From: an uncultured Lysobacterales bacterium | GTDB taxonomy: Bacteria > Pseudomonadota > Gammaproteobacteria > Xanthomonadales > SZUA-36 | DNA: 43,471 nt | Assembly (NCBI GenBank): GCA_937924405.1 | Contig: CALDVW010000086.1 | Span: 1 to 43,471, forward strand | Reading direction: 5' to 3' | In this document: piece by piece, positions 36,799-43,471 of the stretch | Position numbering within the stretch: the first letter of the stretch is position 1 | Layout: each line of letters opens with the position of its first letter | Translations under genes and position numbers: made by a program | Notes under the pieces: model-generated | What the model was told of the DNA's origin: nothing | Seen by the model: the letters and a program-made list of their open reading frames with translations, nothing else | Database searches by the model: none

Positions 36799-38247
36799 AT
36801 GTCTCAGATTGGTATCCGTACGGCCGAACGGCCTGATTACGACCAGGTCCTGGTCGATATCGCAGATTATGTCTGCAATTACGAAATTGAAAGTGATGAA
36901 GCGTATTCAACAGCGAGATACTGTCTGATGGACAGCCTGGCCTGCGCGATGCTGGCGATGAAATTTCCCGGCTGCACCCGGTTGCTGGGCCCGATGGTGC
37001 CCGGTTCGGAGATGCCGGGCGGCGCGCGTGTGCCCGGAACGGCATTTGAGCTTGAGCCGGCACAAGCGGCCTTCAATCTCGGTGTGTTGATTCGTTACCT
37101 TGATTTCAACGACACCTGGCTGGCTGCGGAATGGGGTCATCCCTCGGACAACCTGGGCGCGATCCTCGCCGTTGCGGATTATGTATCCCGGCAAAACATC
37201 AAGCAGGGAAAAGCCCCTTTGGCAATGAAAGACGTGCTGACCGCGATGATCAAGGCGCATGAAATTCAGGGTGTGCTGGCGCTGGAAAACAGCTTCAACC
37301 GGGTTGGTCTTGACCATGTCCTGTTGGTTCGCGTCGCATCGACCGCTGTCGTGACCCACATGCTCGGAGGTGATCGTGACCAGGTTATTGATGCTGTCTC
37401 CAACGCCTGGATTGATGGCGGAGCCTTGCGTACATACCGGCATGCACCCAACACGGGCTCGCGCAAGAGTTGGGCTGCCGGCGACGCATGCCGGCGTGCT
37501 GTGACCCTGGCACTCACTGTATTGCGCGGTGAAATGGGTTATCCCTCAGCGCTGACGGCAGATGTCTGGGGATTCTACGATGTTTTGTTCAAGGGCAAAG
37601 AATTCGGATTTCAGCGGGGCTATGCCAGTTACGTGATGGAGAATGTGCTTTTCAAAATCTCTTTCCCGGCGGAATTCCATGCCCAGACAGCTGTTGAGTG
37701 CGCCATGCAATTGCACCCCGAAGTCGGGAGCCGGCTGGATGAAATCGATCGGATTGTGATTGAAACGCAGGAGGCCGGCGCCCGGATAATCGACAAGACC
37801 GGTCCGCTCGACAATTATGCCGACCGGGATCATTGCATCCAGTACATGGTGGCTGTTCCTCTGATATTCGGCGAACTGACAGCAAACAGCTACGACGATG
37901 ACGTTGCCTCGGACCCTCGTATCGATGCTTTGCGCGAAAAGATGGCAGTCAGTGAAAATGAAGGCTTCACTACAGATTATTTCGATCCGGAAAAACGCGG
38001 AATAGGTAACGCAATCCAGGTATTTTTCAAGGACGGATCGAGCTCGGAACGGATCGAAGTCAGTTACCCGATTGGTCACCGCCGGCGGCGTGAGGAAGGT
38101 ATTCCTGTCCTGGTTCGGAAATTCCAGAGCGCAATTGGCGACCATTATTCATCGGATCAGGCGATGAATATCGAGTCGGCCTGCGGCGAACAGAAAGCAT
38201 TGGAATCCCTGCCAGTGCCCGACTTTGTAGCAAAACTGGTGACCTGA
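36799..38247 (+). CDS. prpD: 2-methylcitrate dehydratase (PrpD)
   Basis: This is 482 residues of the MmgE/PrpD family, with AGAGG 5 bases before the ATG. PrpD removes water from 2-methylcitrate to 2-methylaconitate; this is the middle step of the cycle started by prpC. Signatures are LMDSLACAML near the N-terminus, RYLDFNDTWLAAEWGHPSDN, and the long conserved middle HEIQGVLALENSFNRVGLDHV. It stands apart from prpBC, behind the divergent b561 gene, and no acnD or prpF is near. The size is like E. coli PrpD (483). Confidence 0.93.
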   Translation: MSQIGIRTAERPDYDQVLVDIADYVCNYEIESDEAYSTARYCLMDSLACAMLAMKFPGCTRLLGPMVPGSEMPGGARVPGTAFELEPAQAAFNLGVLIRYLDFNDTWLAAEWGHPSDNLGAILAVADYVSRQNIKQGKAPLAMKDVLTAMIKAHEIQGVLALENSFNRVGLDHVLLVRVASTAVVTHMLGGDRDQVIDAVSNAWIDGGALRTYRHAPNTGSRKSWAAGDACRRAVTLALTVLRGEMGYPSALTADVWGFYDVLFKGKEFGFQRGYASYVMENVLFKISFPAEFHAQTAVECAMQLHPEVGSRLDEIDRIVIETQEAGARIIDKTGPLDNYADRDHCIQYMVAVPLIFGELTANSYDDDVASDPRIDALREKMAVSENEGFTTDYFDPEKRGIGNAIQVFFKDGSSSERIEVSYPIGHRRRREEGIPVLVRKFQSAIGDHYSSDQAMNIESACGEQKALESLPVPDFVAKLVT

Positions 38248-38298
38248 CCGGTTTACCGGCCATATCCAGCAGCAATGAGCTGCAATGAAATCAGTTGC

Positions 38299-38321
38299 AA
38301 AAAGAGCCCGAAACGGGCTCT
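38299..38321 (-). terminator. Intrinsic terminator after rho
   Basis: On the - strand AGAGCCCG, a TTT loop and CGGGCTCT form an 8-base-pair stem followed by a T-run. It lies 32 bases past the rho stop. On the + strand no T-run follows, so it does not serve prpD. Confidence 0.88.
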
Positions 38322-38353
38322 CAGCAGAATTCCACGGGCGTTAACCGCACCGG

Positions 38354-39610
38354 TCACCGTTTCATGAAATTAAAAAACTCTTCATTGGTCTTGGTGGCTT
38401 TCATCTTATCCAGCATGAACTCGATGGCCTGTGCTTCGTCCATTGGGTGGAGAAGTTTTCTGAGTATCCACATCTTCTGCAAATGAACCGGATCGATCAT
38501 CAACTCTTCGCGGCGGGTGCCTGAGCGATTGATGTCAATCGCGGGGTATGTTCTGCGTTCGGCAATCCTTCGGTTCAGGTGGATCTCCATGTTACCGGTG
38601 CCCTTGAACTCTTCGTAGATCACTTCGTCCATCTTGGAGCCAGTTTCAACCAGGGCAGTAGCAATAATGGTCAGAGATCCTCCCTCGGACATATTGCGGG
38701 CCGCGCCAAAGAATCGTTTTGGCCGTTGCAGGGCGTTGGCGTCAACACCGCCGGTCAATACTTTGCCCGAAGAGGGTGCGACGGTGTTGTAGGCGCGAGC
38801 GAGGCGGGTGATGGAGTCGAGAAGAATCACGACATCCAGCTTATGCTCAACCAGGCGCTTGGCGCGCTCTATAACCATTTCGGCGACCTGAACGTGGCGC
38901 GATGCGGGCTCATCGAAGGTGCTTGAAATAACTTCGGCATCCACCGACCGTTTCATTTCCGTTACTTCTTCGGGCCGCTCGTCAATCAGCAGAATAATCA
39001 TTCTGCAATCCGGATTGCCGGCCCGGATGCTGGTTGCGATATTCTGCAACATGATGGTTTTACCCGCCTTGGGAGGAGAAACCACCAGTCCGCGCTGCCC
39101 TTTGCCGATGGGCGCGACCAGCTCAATAATTCGTGCGGTGATGTCTTCAGTGCTACCGGTACCGCGCTCCAGCTGGAACTGCTCAGTCGGAAATTCCGGT
39201 GTCAGGTTCTCGAATAGAATTTTACGTTTCGCCGCATCCGGGGATTCGTAATTGATCTCCTCCACCTTCAGCAATGCAAAATAACGTTCACTGTCTTTGG
39301 GCGGTCTGATTTTGCCTGAAAGCATGTCGCCGGTGCGCAGGGCGAAACGCCGTATCTGGCTCGGCGAGACGTAAATATCGTCCGGACCCGCAAGATAGGA
39401 GCTATCTGCTGAACGGAGAAAGCCAAAGCCATCCTGCAAAATTTCAAGGACTCCGTCCCCAAAAATACTTTCGCCACTCTTGGCATGAGCCTTGAGTATG
39501 GCAAAAATGATGTCCTGTTTGCGGGAGCGTGCGACATTTTCCACGCCAATTTCTTCAGCGATTTCCAACAGTTTTGGAATCGGTTTTTGTTTGAGTTCTG
39601 TAAGGTTCAT
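38354..39610 (-). CDS. rho: Transcription termination factor Rho
   Basis: This is 418 residues (E. coli 419), starting [20 protein letters not shown]. The N-terminal RNA-binding cold-shock fold has [22 protein letters not shown] (61-82). The ATPase domain has the P-loop PPKAGKT (179-185), [12 protein letters not shown], and [16 protein letters not shown] (Walker B). Rho is a hexameric RNA helicase that ends untranslated transcripts. It lies downstream of trxA on the same strand with a 240-base leader. The terminator follows 32 bases later. Confidence 0.98.
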   Translation of the reverse strand: MNLTELKQKPIPKLLEIAEEIGVENVARSRKQDIIFAILKAHAKSGESIFGDGVLEILQDGFGFLRSADSSYLAGPDDIYVSPSQIRRFALRTGDMLSGKIRPPKDSERYFALLKVEEINYESPDAAKRKILFENLTPEFPTEQFQLERGTGSTEDITARIIELVAPIGKGQRGLVVSPPKAGKTIMLQNIATSIRAGNPDCRMIILLIDERPEEVTEMKRSVDAEVISSTFDEPASRHVQVAEMVIERAKRLVEHKLDVVILLDSITRLARAYNTVAPSSGKVLTGGVDANALQRPKRFFGAARNMSEGGSLTIIATALVETGSKMDEVIYEEFKGTGNMEIHLNRRIAERRTYPAIDINRSGTRREELMIDPVHLQKMWILRKLLHPMDEAQAIEFMLDKMKATKTNEEFFNFMKR

Positions 39611-39850
39611 GATTTATTTTGATTGAAGGACTGTGCCTGTTTAGTGCAAAGAGATCGTTATTGATCGGTTGATACGACGTATTCGTTCCAGTCAAAACGG
39701 CTGGTGCTGCAAAGGGAAGTTGCTAAACCGGGCCGGGGGGCCTGGTTACAGATGCGGTAAAATTAGCACGATTGCGGGGCAGCGTCCAGTGATTCACGCC
39801 GGTATTGAATTGACGGGGCTCGGCTCAGGTTTTGCGTCACCCCGTTCTGA
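39611..39850 (-). other. Long rho leader region after trxA
   Basis: Between the trxA stop and the rho start, 240 bases carry no gene and no strong terminator. On the - strand there are C-rich, G-poor stretches, including a run of six C near 39740, that could form a rut site. Rho autoregulation through its leader is known in E. coli; its presence here is inference. A possible -35 TTGACT lies around 39690, without a clear -10. Confidence 0.4.
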
Positions 39851-40177
39851 TCATACGACTTCGTCAACAAATGCTTTCAGCTGACCTTTGGTCAAGGCAC
39901 CCACTTTGGTTGCCTGGACTTTGCCATCCCGGAAAATCATCAGGGTAGGAATTCCCCGGATACTGTATTGCTGGGGTGTCATCATGTTGCTGTCGATATC
40001 CATTTTGGCTACCGTCAGGCGCTCACCATATTCATCAGCGAGTTCTTCGATGATGGGGGCAATCATTTTGCAAGGTCCGCACCACTCAGCCCAGTAATCT
40101 ACCAATACAGGGCCGTCAGCATTCAGGACATCCTGGTCAAAGCTGCTGTCGGTGACGTGCTTTATTTTATCACTCAC
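39851..40177 (-). CDS. trxA: Thioredoxin TrxA
   Basis: This is 108 residues with the active site WCGPC (W32-C36), then the cis-proline loop [13 protein letters not shown] and the C-terminal helix. It reduces protein disulfides in the cytosol and serves ribonucleotide reductase and other enzymes. It sits between rho and rhlB and reads on the same strand as rho, as in E. coli. A clear promoter cannot be named in the 222-base gap to rhlB. Confidence 0.97.
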   Translation of the reverse strand: MSDKIKHVTDSSFDQDVLNADGPVLVDYWAEWCGPCKMIAPIIEELADEYGERLTVAKMDIDSNMMTPQQYSIRGIPTLMIFRDGKVQATKVGALTKGQLKAFVDEVV

Positions 40178-40399
40178 TATATTATCTCCGGAATTCGCGC
40201 AGTTTTCTTACTGGAACATGAATAGCGGCGCGGTTACTATGTTCTATTCAAGGGCCCGGAATCGGGACCATCATTTCAACTGAACTGTTCAACGATTTCA
40301 AGGCGCCGGCATCAAAATTCAAGCCCCTTGCTTCCTGAATATCAAAATTAATTGACATAACCCGGCATTAAAGACCGGATTACAATAAGTGAACCCCAT

Positions 40400-41752
40400 A
40401 TGCCCGCTGATAATTTAACCAATCACCTAACGGAAATTACCTTCTCCTCTCTGGACCTGTCACCCACGGTCCAGGCAGGTGTTAGCCAGGCAGGATTCAC
40501 ACACTGCACTCCGATTCAGGCATTGACACTGCCACCCGCACTGAAGGGAAAGGACGTGGCAGGCCAGGCACAAACCGGTACAGGCAAGACAGCGGCTTTT
40601 CTGCTGGTGATATTCCAGCGCCTTCTGGAAAGCCAAAATGACATTCCGGTCAGGCAACCCCGGTCGCTGGTTCTGGCCCCAACTCGTGAGCTTGCGCTGC
40701 AAATCCACAAGGATGCACTTTTGCTGGGAGCCGAAACCGGCTTGAAGTTCGGGCTCGCCTATGGTGGCGTGGATTACGAAAAACAGCGCAAGACCCTGCA
40801 AGACGGCGTGGACATCCTGATCGGGACCCCGGGCCGCATTATCGATTACTTCAAACAGCACGTGTTCAATCTGAAGCAGGTGGAGGTAATGGTCCTGGAC
40901 GAGGCAGACAGGATGTTTGACCTGGGTTTTATCAAGGACATCCGTTACTTTTTGCGGCGCTTGCCGCCACGTGAACAACGCCAGTGCCTGATGTTCTCAG
41001 CCACTCTGTCCCAACGGGTGCTCGAACTGGCTTACGAACACATGAACGAACCGGAACTACTCAAAGTAGAGGCCGACCAGGTAACAGCAGACAACGTGCA
41101 GCAATTGGTCTATTACCCTGCCAATGAAGAAAAGTTACCCCTGCTCATAGCGTTGCTGCGGGAAATCAGGGACGGACGCGTTATGGTATTTTCAAATACC
41201 CGGGCGGGACCCGATCGGATTGAAAGGACCCTCAACGCGAATGATATTCACGCTGCCGCCATGTCCGGACAGGTGCCGCAGAAAAAGCGCCAGACCCTTC
41301 TGAAGCGCTTTCACGATGGCGAGATACCGGTACTCGTGGCGACCGATGTCGCCGCCCGCGGCTTGCATATTCCCGATGTCACCCACGTGATCAACTTCGA
41401 CCTGCCGCAGGATGCCGAGGACTACGTTCACCGGATTGGCCGGACGGCACGCCTCGGTGCAAAGGGTGAGGCGATCAGTTTCGCCTGCGAGCACTATGCA
41501 TTTCACCTGCCGGAAATAGAAGATTTCATTGGTTACCCGATCAACATGGCGCATACAGATGAAAATGAATTGCCCGAGATCAAGCGGCCTCCGGCGCCTG
41601 CCCGGCGGCATGATTCAAATCGCGGGGGGCGGAAGAGGCCTCCGCGCAGACATGGCAAGGGCGGTCAACGCCCGGAATCGGGTAATCAAGCTCCAGGCGG
41701 GGGGGGAGCGAAGCGGCGGCGCCGGCGCCGGAAGCCAAGCTCAGCGGAATAG
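40400..41752 (+). CDS. rhlB: ATP-dependent RNA helicase RhlB
   Basis: This is 450 residues, a DEAD-box helicase. Motifs are the Q motif (GFTHCTPIQ), AQTGTGKT (57-64), [44 protein letters not shown] and [10 protein letters not shown]. The last 56 residues or so form a low-complexity basic tail ([16 protein letters not shown] and a run of seven Arg/Lys), like the RNA-binding tail of E. coli RhlB, a partner of RNase E in the degradosome. The location divergent from trxA-rho is as in E. coli and settles the assignment. ftsE follows after 27 bases. Confidence 0.93.
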   Translation: MPADNLTNHLTEITFSSLDLSPTVQAGVSQAGFTHCTPIQALTLPPALKGKDVAGQAQTGTGKTAAFLLVIFQRLLESQNDIPVRQPRSLVLAPTRELALQIHKDALLLGAETGLKFGLAYGGVDYEKQRKTLQDGVDILIGTPGRIIDYFKQHVFNLKQVEVMVLDEADRMFDLGFIKDIRYFLRRLPPREQRQCLMFSATLSQRVLELAYEHMNEPELLKVEADQVTADNVQQLVYYPANEEKLPLLIALLREIRDGRVMVFSNTRAGPDRIERTLNANDIHAAAMSGQVPQKKRQTLLKRFHDGEIPVLVATDVAARGLHIPDVTHVINFDLPQDAEDYVHRIGRTARLGAKGEAISFACEHYAFHLPEIEDFIGYPINMAHTDENELPEIKRPPAPARRHDSNRGGRKRPPRRHGKGGQRPESGNQAPGGGGAKRRRRRRKPSSAE

Positions 41753-41779
41753 GTAACCGGGTTTTGAATCTATGCCCTG

Positions 41780-42472
41780 ATGATTACTTTTGAACATGTA
41801 AGCAAACACTATCAAGGGGGTTCCATGGCCCTGAGGGATATTTCGTTTCACATTGAACCTGGTGAAATGGTTTTCCTGACAGGGCATTCAGGCGCCGGAA
41901 AAAGCACTTTGCTCAGGCTGATCCTGATGTTGGAGAAAGCCACCCGGGGCCAGGTGCTGGTCGATGGGCGGAACCTCAGCAAAACCTCATCCCGGATGTC
42001 CGCGCAGGTGCGCCGGAACATCGGCATGATCTTTCAGGACCACAAGCTGCTCAGCGACAAAACCGTTTTTGACAACGTGGCCTTACCATTGATGATTGCC
42101 GGGATGCGTTACGCCGACATACGTAAACGGGTGCGAGCTTCGCTCGACATGGTTGGGCTTCTCAGCAAGGAAAAATCCTGGCCGTTGGCATTGTCAGGGG
42201 GAGAGCAACAGCGGGTCGGTATCGCGCGCGCTATCGTTGGCATGCCGCCGGTACTATTGGCCGACGAACCGACCGGCAACCTGGATCCGAATCTGTCGGC
42301 AGAACTTTTCAGGCTGTTCAAGCAGTTGAATGACCAGGGCGTCACCGTCCTGATCGCCAGCCATGATCTCGCACTGATCCGCTCGCTGGGCCAGCGTGTC
42401 CTTGTTCTCTCGCAGGGCGGTTTGGTCGATGACATTTCCGCCGCGGATATCGCAGGTGGGGGCGCCACGTGA
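41780..42472 (+). CDS. ftsE: Cell division ATP-binding protein FtsE
   Basis: This is 230 residues of the ABC ATPase fold. Walker A is GHSGAGKST (35-43), the signature LSGGEQQR, Walker B VLLADEPTGNLDP, and the H-loop ASHD. FtsE pairs with FtsX at the septum and drives the activation of amidases through EnvC. It starts at an ATG 27 bases after rhlB without a good ribosome binding site, and overlaps ftsX by 4 bases (GTGA). ftsY, usually the gene before it, is not here. Confidence 0.95.
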   Translation: MITFEHVSKHYQGGSMALRDISFHIEPGEMVFLTGHSGAGKSTLLRLILMLEKATRGQVLVDGRNLSKTSSRMSAQVRRNIGMIFQDHKLLSDKTVFDNVALPLMIAGMRYADIRKRVRASLDMVGLLSKEKSWPLALSGGEQQRVGIARAIVGMPPVLLADEPTGNLDPNLSAELFRLFKQLNDQGVTVLIASHDLALIRSLGQRVLVLSQGGLVDDISAADIAGGGAT

Positions 42473-43431
42473 AGCTGCGTAAAATTCGCAGGATATCAAG
42501 AGCCTGGGGAAGAAGGCAGCTCTATAGTTTTTTTTCCAGCCTGGGGACCCTCTGGAGTCATCGCCTGGGCACTTTCATGACCGTGATGGTGCTTGGGATT
42601 GCCATGGCTCTTCCACTTGGCCTGTTTGTTACCGTTAAAAACCTGGGTGCGCTGGATCTGCAACAGGAGGATTGGGGCACCATTACCGTTTTTCTGAAAA
42701 CTGATGTGGCTGAAGATTTCGTACTGTCTTTCCTGCAGCGAATCAATGGCAAAGGCAACGCCAGTGCGAAAGCAGTCTCACCGGGTGAGGGTATGGACGA
42801 ATTTCGCGAAGCGTCCGGATTCGGTCAGGTTCTTGAATTATTTGATGAAAATCCACTCCCCTGGGTGTTGTTGGTGACTCCTCGGCCAGCCCCCGGGGAA
42901 AAACTCGATGAAGTCGTGGCCGGATTGGCTGAGTGGCTGCGGCAGCAGGCTGAAGTGGACTTTGTTCAGGTTGATCATAAATGGCTGCAACGTCTCGCGG
43001 GATTGCTCGATCTGGGTAACGCATTCGTTACGGTTTTGACGTTCATGTTTTCTCTGGCGGTTGTAGTAGTGGTTGCCAATACAATCCGACTGGACGTCGC
43101 GGGCCGAGCCGAGGAAATCCAGGTCCTCAGCCTGGTCGGAGCGGGAAACAGTTTTATTCGCCAGCCATTTTTATATTCCGGTTTCTGGTACGGCTTACTG
43201 GGTTCGCTGCTGGCTTTGATACTGCTGAACCTCTCAATGTATTACCTCAAGCACCCCCTCGAACGCTTGCTGGAATCTTATGGCAATGCCTTTAGCGTAA
43301 AGAGCCTGGGCGTCGTGGATTCATTGCTGGTATTGCTCGTCGGTAGTTTTCTGGGTTTGTCAGGCGCCTGGCTATCTGTTCAACGTTATCTTCGCCACCT
43401 GCGCGAGAGTGGCACTCTGGGCCGTCGCTGA
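42469..43431 (+). CDS. ftsX: Cell division permease-like protein FtsX
   Basis: This is 320 residues from GTG 42469, overlapping ftsE. Four membrane helices are predicted: one near residues 35-55 (TFMTVMVLGIAMALPLGLFV) and three in the C-terminal half, around 185-210, 235-260 and 280-303, after a periplasmic domain that in E. coli recruits EnvC. The last helix block IRQPFLYSGFWYGLLGSLLALI is typical of FtsX. It is at the window edge; rpoH, its usual next gene, would lie beyond 43471. Confidence 0.93.
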   Translation: MKLRKIRRISRAWGRRQLYSFFSSLGTLWSHRLGTFMTVMVLGIAMALPLGLFVTVKNLGALDLQQEDWGTITVFLKTDVAEDFVLSFLQRINGKGNASAKAVSPGEGMDEFREASGFGQVLELFDENPLPWVLLVTPRPAPGEKLDEVVAGLAEWLRQQAEVDFVQVDHKWLQRLAGLLDLGNAFVTVLTFMFSLAVVVVVANTIRLDVAGRAEEIQVLSLVGAGNSFIRQPFLYSGFWYGLLGSLLALILLNLSMYYLKHPLERLLESYGNAFSVKSLGVVDSLLVLLVGSFLGLSGAWLSVQRYLRHLRESGTLGRR

Positions 43432-43433
43432 AG

Positions 43434-43448
43434 AGCCTGTTCCAGGCT
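43434..43448 (+). other. Short hairpin after ftsX
   Basis: AGCCTG and CAGGCT pair around a TTC loop. No T-run is present before the window ends, so it is a weak terminator candidate or a leader structure of the next gene. Confidence 0.3.
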
Positions 43449-43471
43449 GCAATCACCGGTCATAATTACCC

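Noticed and set aside
40352-40386. TTGACA with TACAAT ahead of rhlB as a promoter
   Set aside because: The spacer is 23 bases, too long for a normal sigma-70 promoter.
1-43471. CRISPR array, tRNA or rRNA genes, insertion sequences, prophage
   Set aside because: No repeat-spacer pattern, cloverleaf, transposase or phage gene was recognised in the window.

Overview
The window looks like chromosomal DNA of a free-living gammaproteobacterium with balanced to moderately high GC. The evidence is the gammaproteobacterial style of the ribosomal proteins (zinc-free S14, zinc-ribbon L36, S4 and RNA polymerase alpha close to the E. coli proteins), the divergent rhlB / trxA-rho arrangement known from E. 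coli, and PdxB, TypA, DsbB, FeoAB and a CmoA-family protein. No species is assigned. No transposon, phage, CRISPR array, tRNA or rRNA was seen.

Positions 1-13808 are one uninterrupted translation block on the + strand: the tail of EF-Tu, then the S10 genes (rpsJ to rpsQ), the spc genes (rplN to secY and rpmJ) and the alpha genes (rpsM, rpsK, rpsD, rpoA, rplQ), closed by a strong intrinsic terminator. Spacings are short, many genes overlap by 1-4 bases, and an internal promoter candidate lies ahead of rpsM.

From 13.9 to 25.5 kb are a divergent CmoA-like methyltransferase, the ferrous iron transporter genes feoA-feoB with a Fur box and an FNR-type promoter, the histidine degradation operon hutU-hutH-hutI, and a divergent run of dsbB, a class II DAHP synthase and a secreted M61 peptidase. 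From 25.5 to 31.6 kb are typA, a bacterial pentameric ligand-gated ion channel, and the ggt-pdxB pair. From 31.7 to 38.3 kb is a propionate block (mdh-prpB-prpC, then prpD) split by a two-gene minus-strand unit: a cytochrome b561-YceI fusion followed by a YceI lipoprotein. The window ends with rho and trxA on the - strand and rhlB, ftsE and ftsX on the + strand.

The accessory genes suggest a respiring heterotroph that uses histidine and propionate or odd-chain and branched substrates (2-methylcitrate cycle) and takes up Fe(II) at low oxygen. The items most worth following up are the pentameric channel, whose pore helix aligns without gaps to vertebrate glycine receptors and carries an anion-type Pro-Ser-Arg entry; the CmoA-like enzyme, which seems to lack the carboxylate-reading arginine; the stacked FNR/Fur control of feoAB; and the b561-YceI fusion paired with a second YceI protein.
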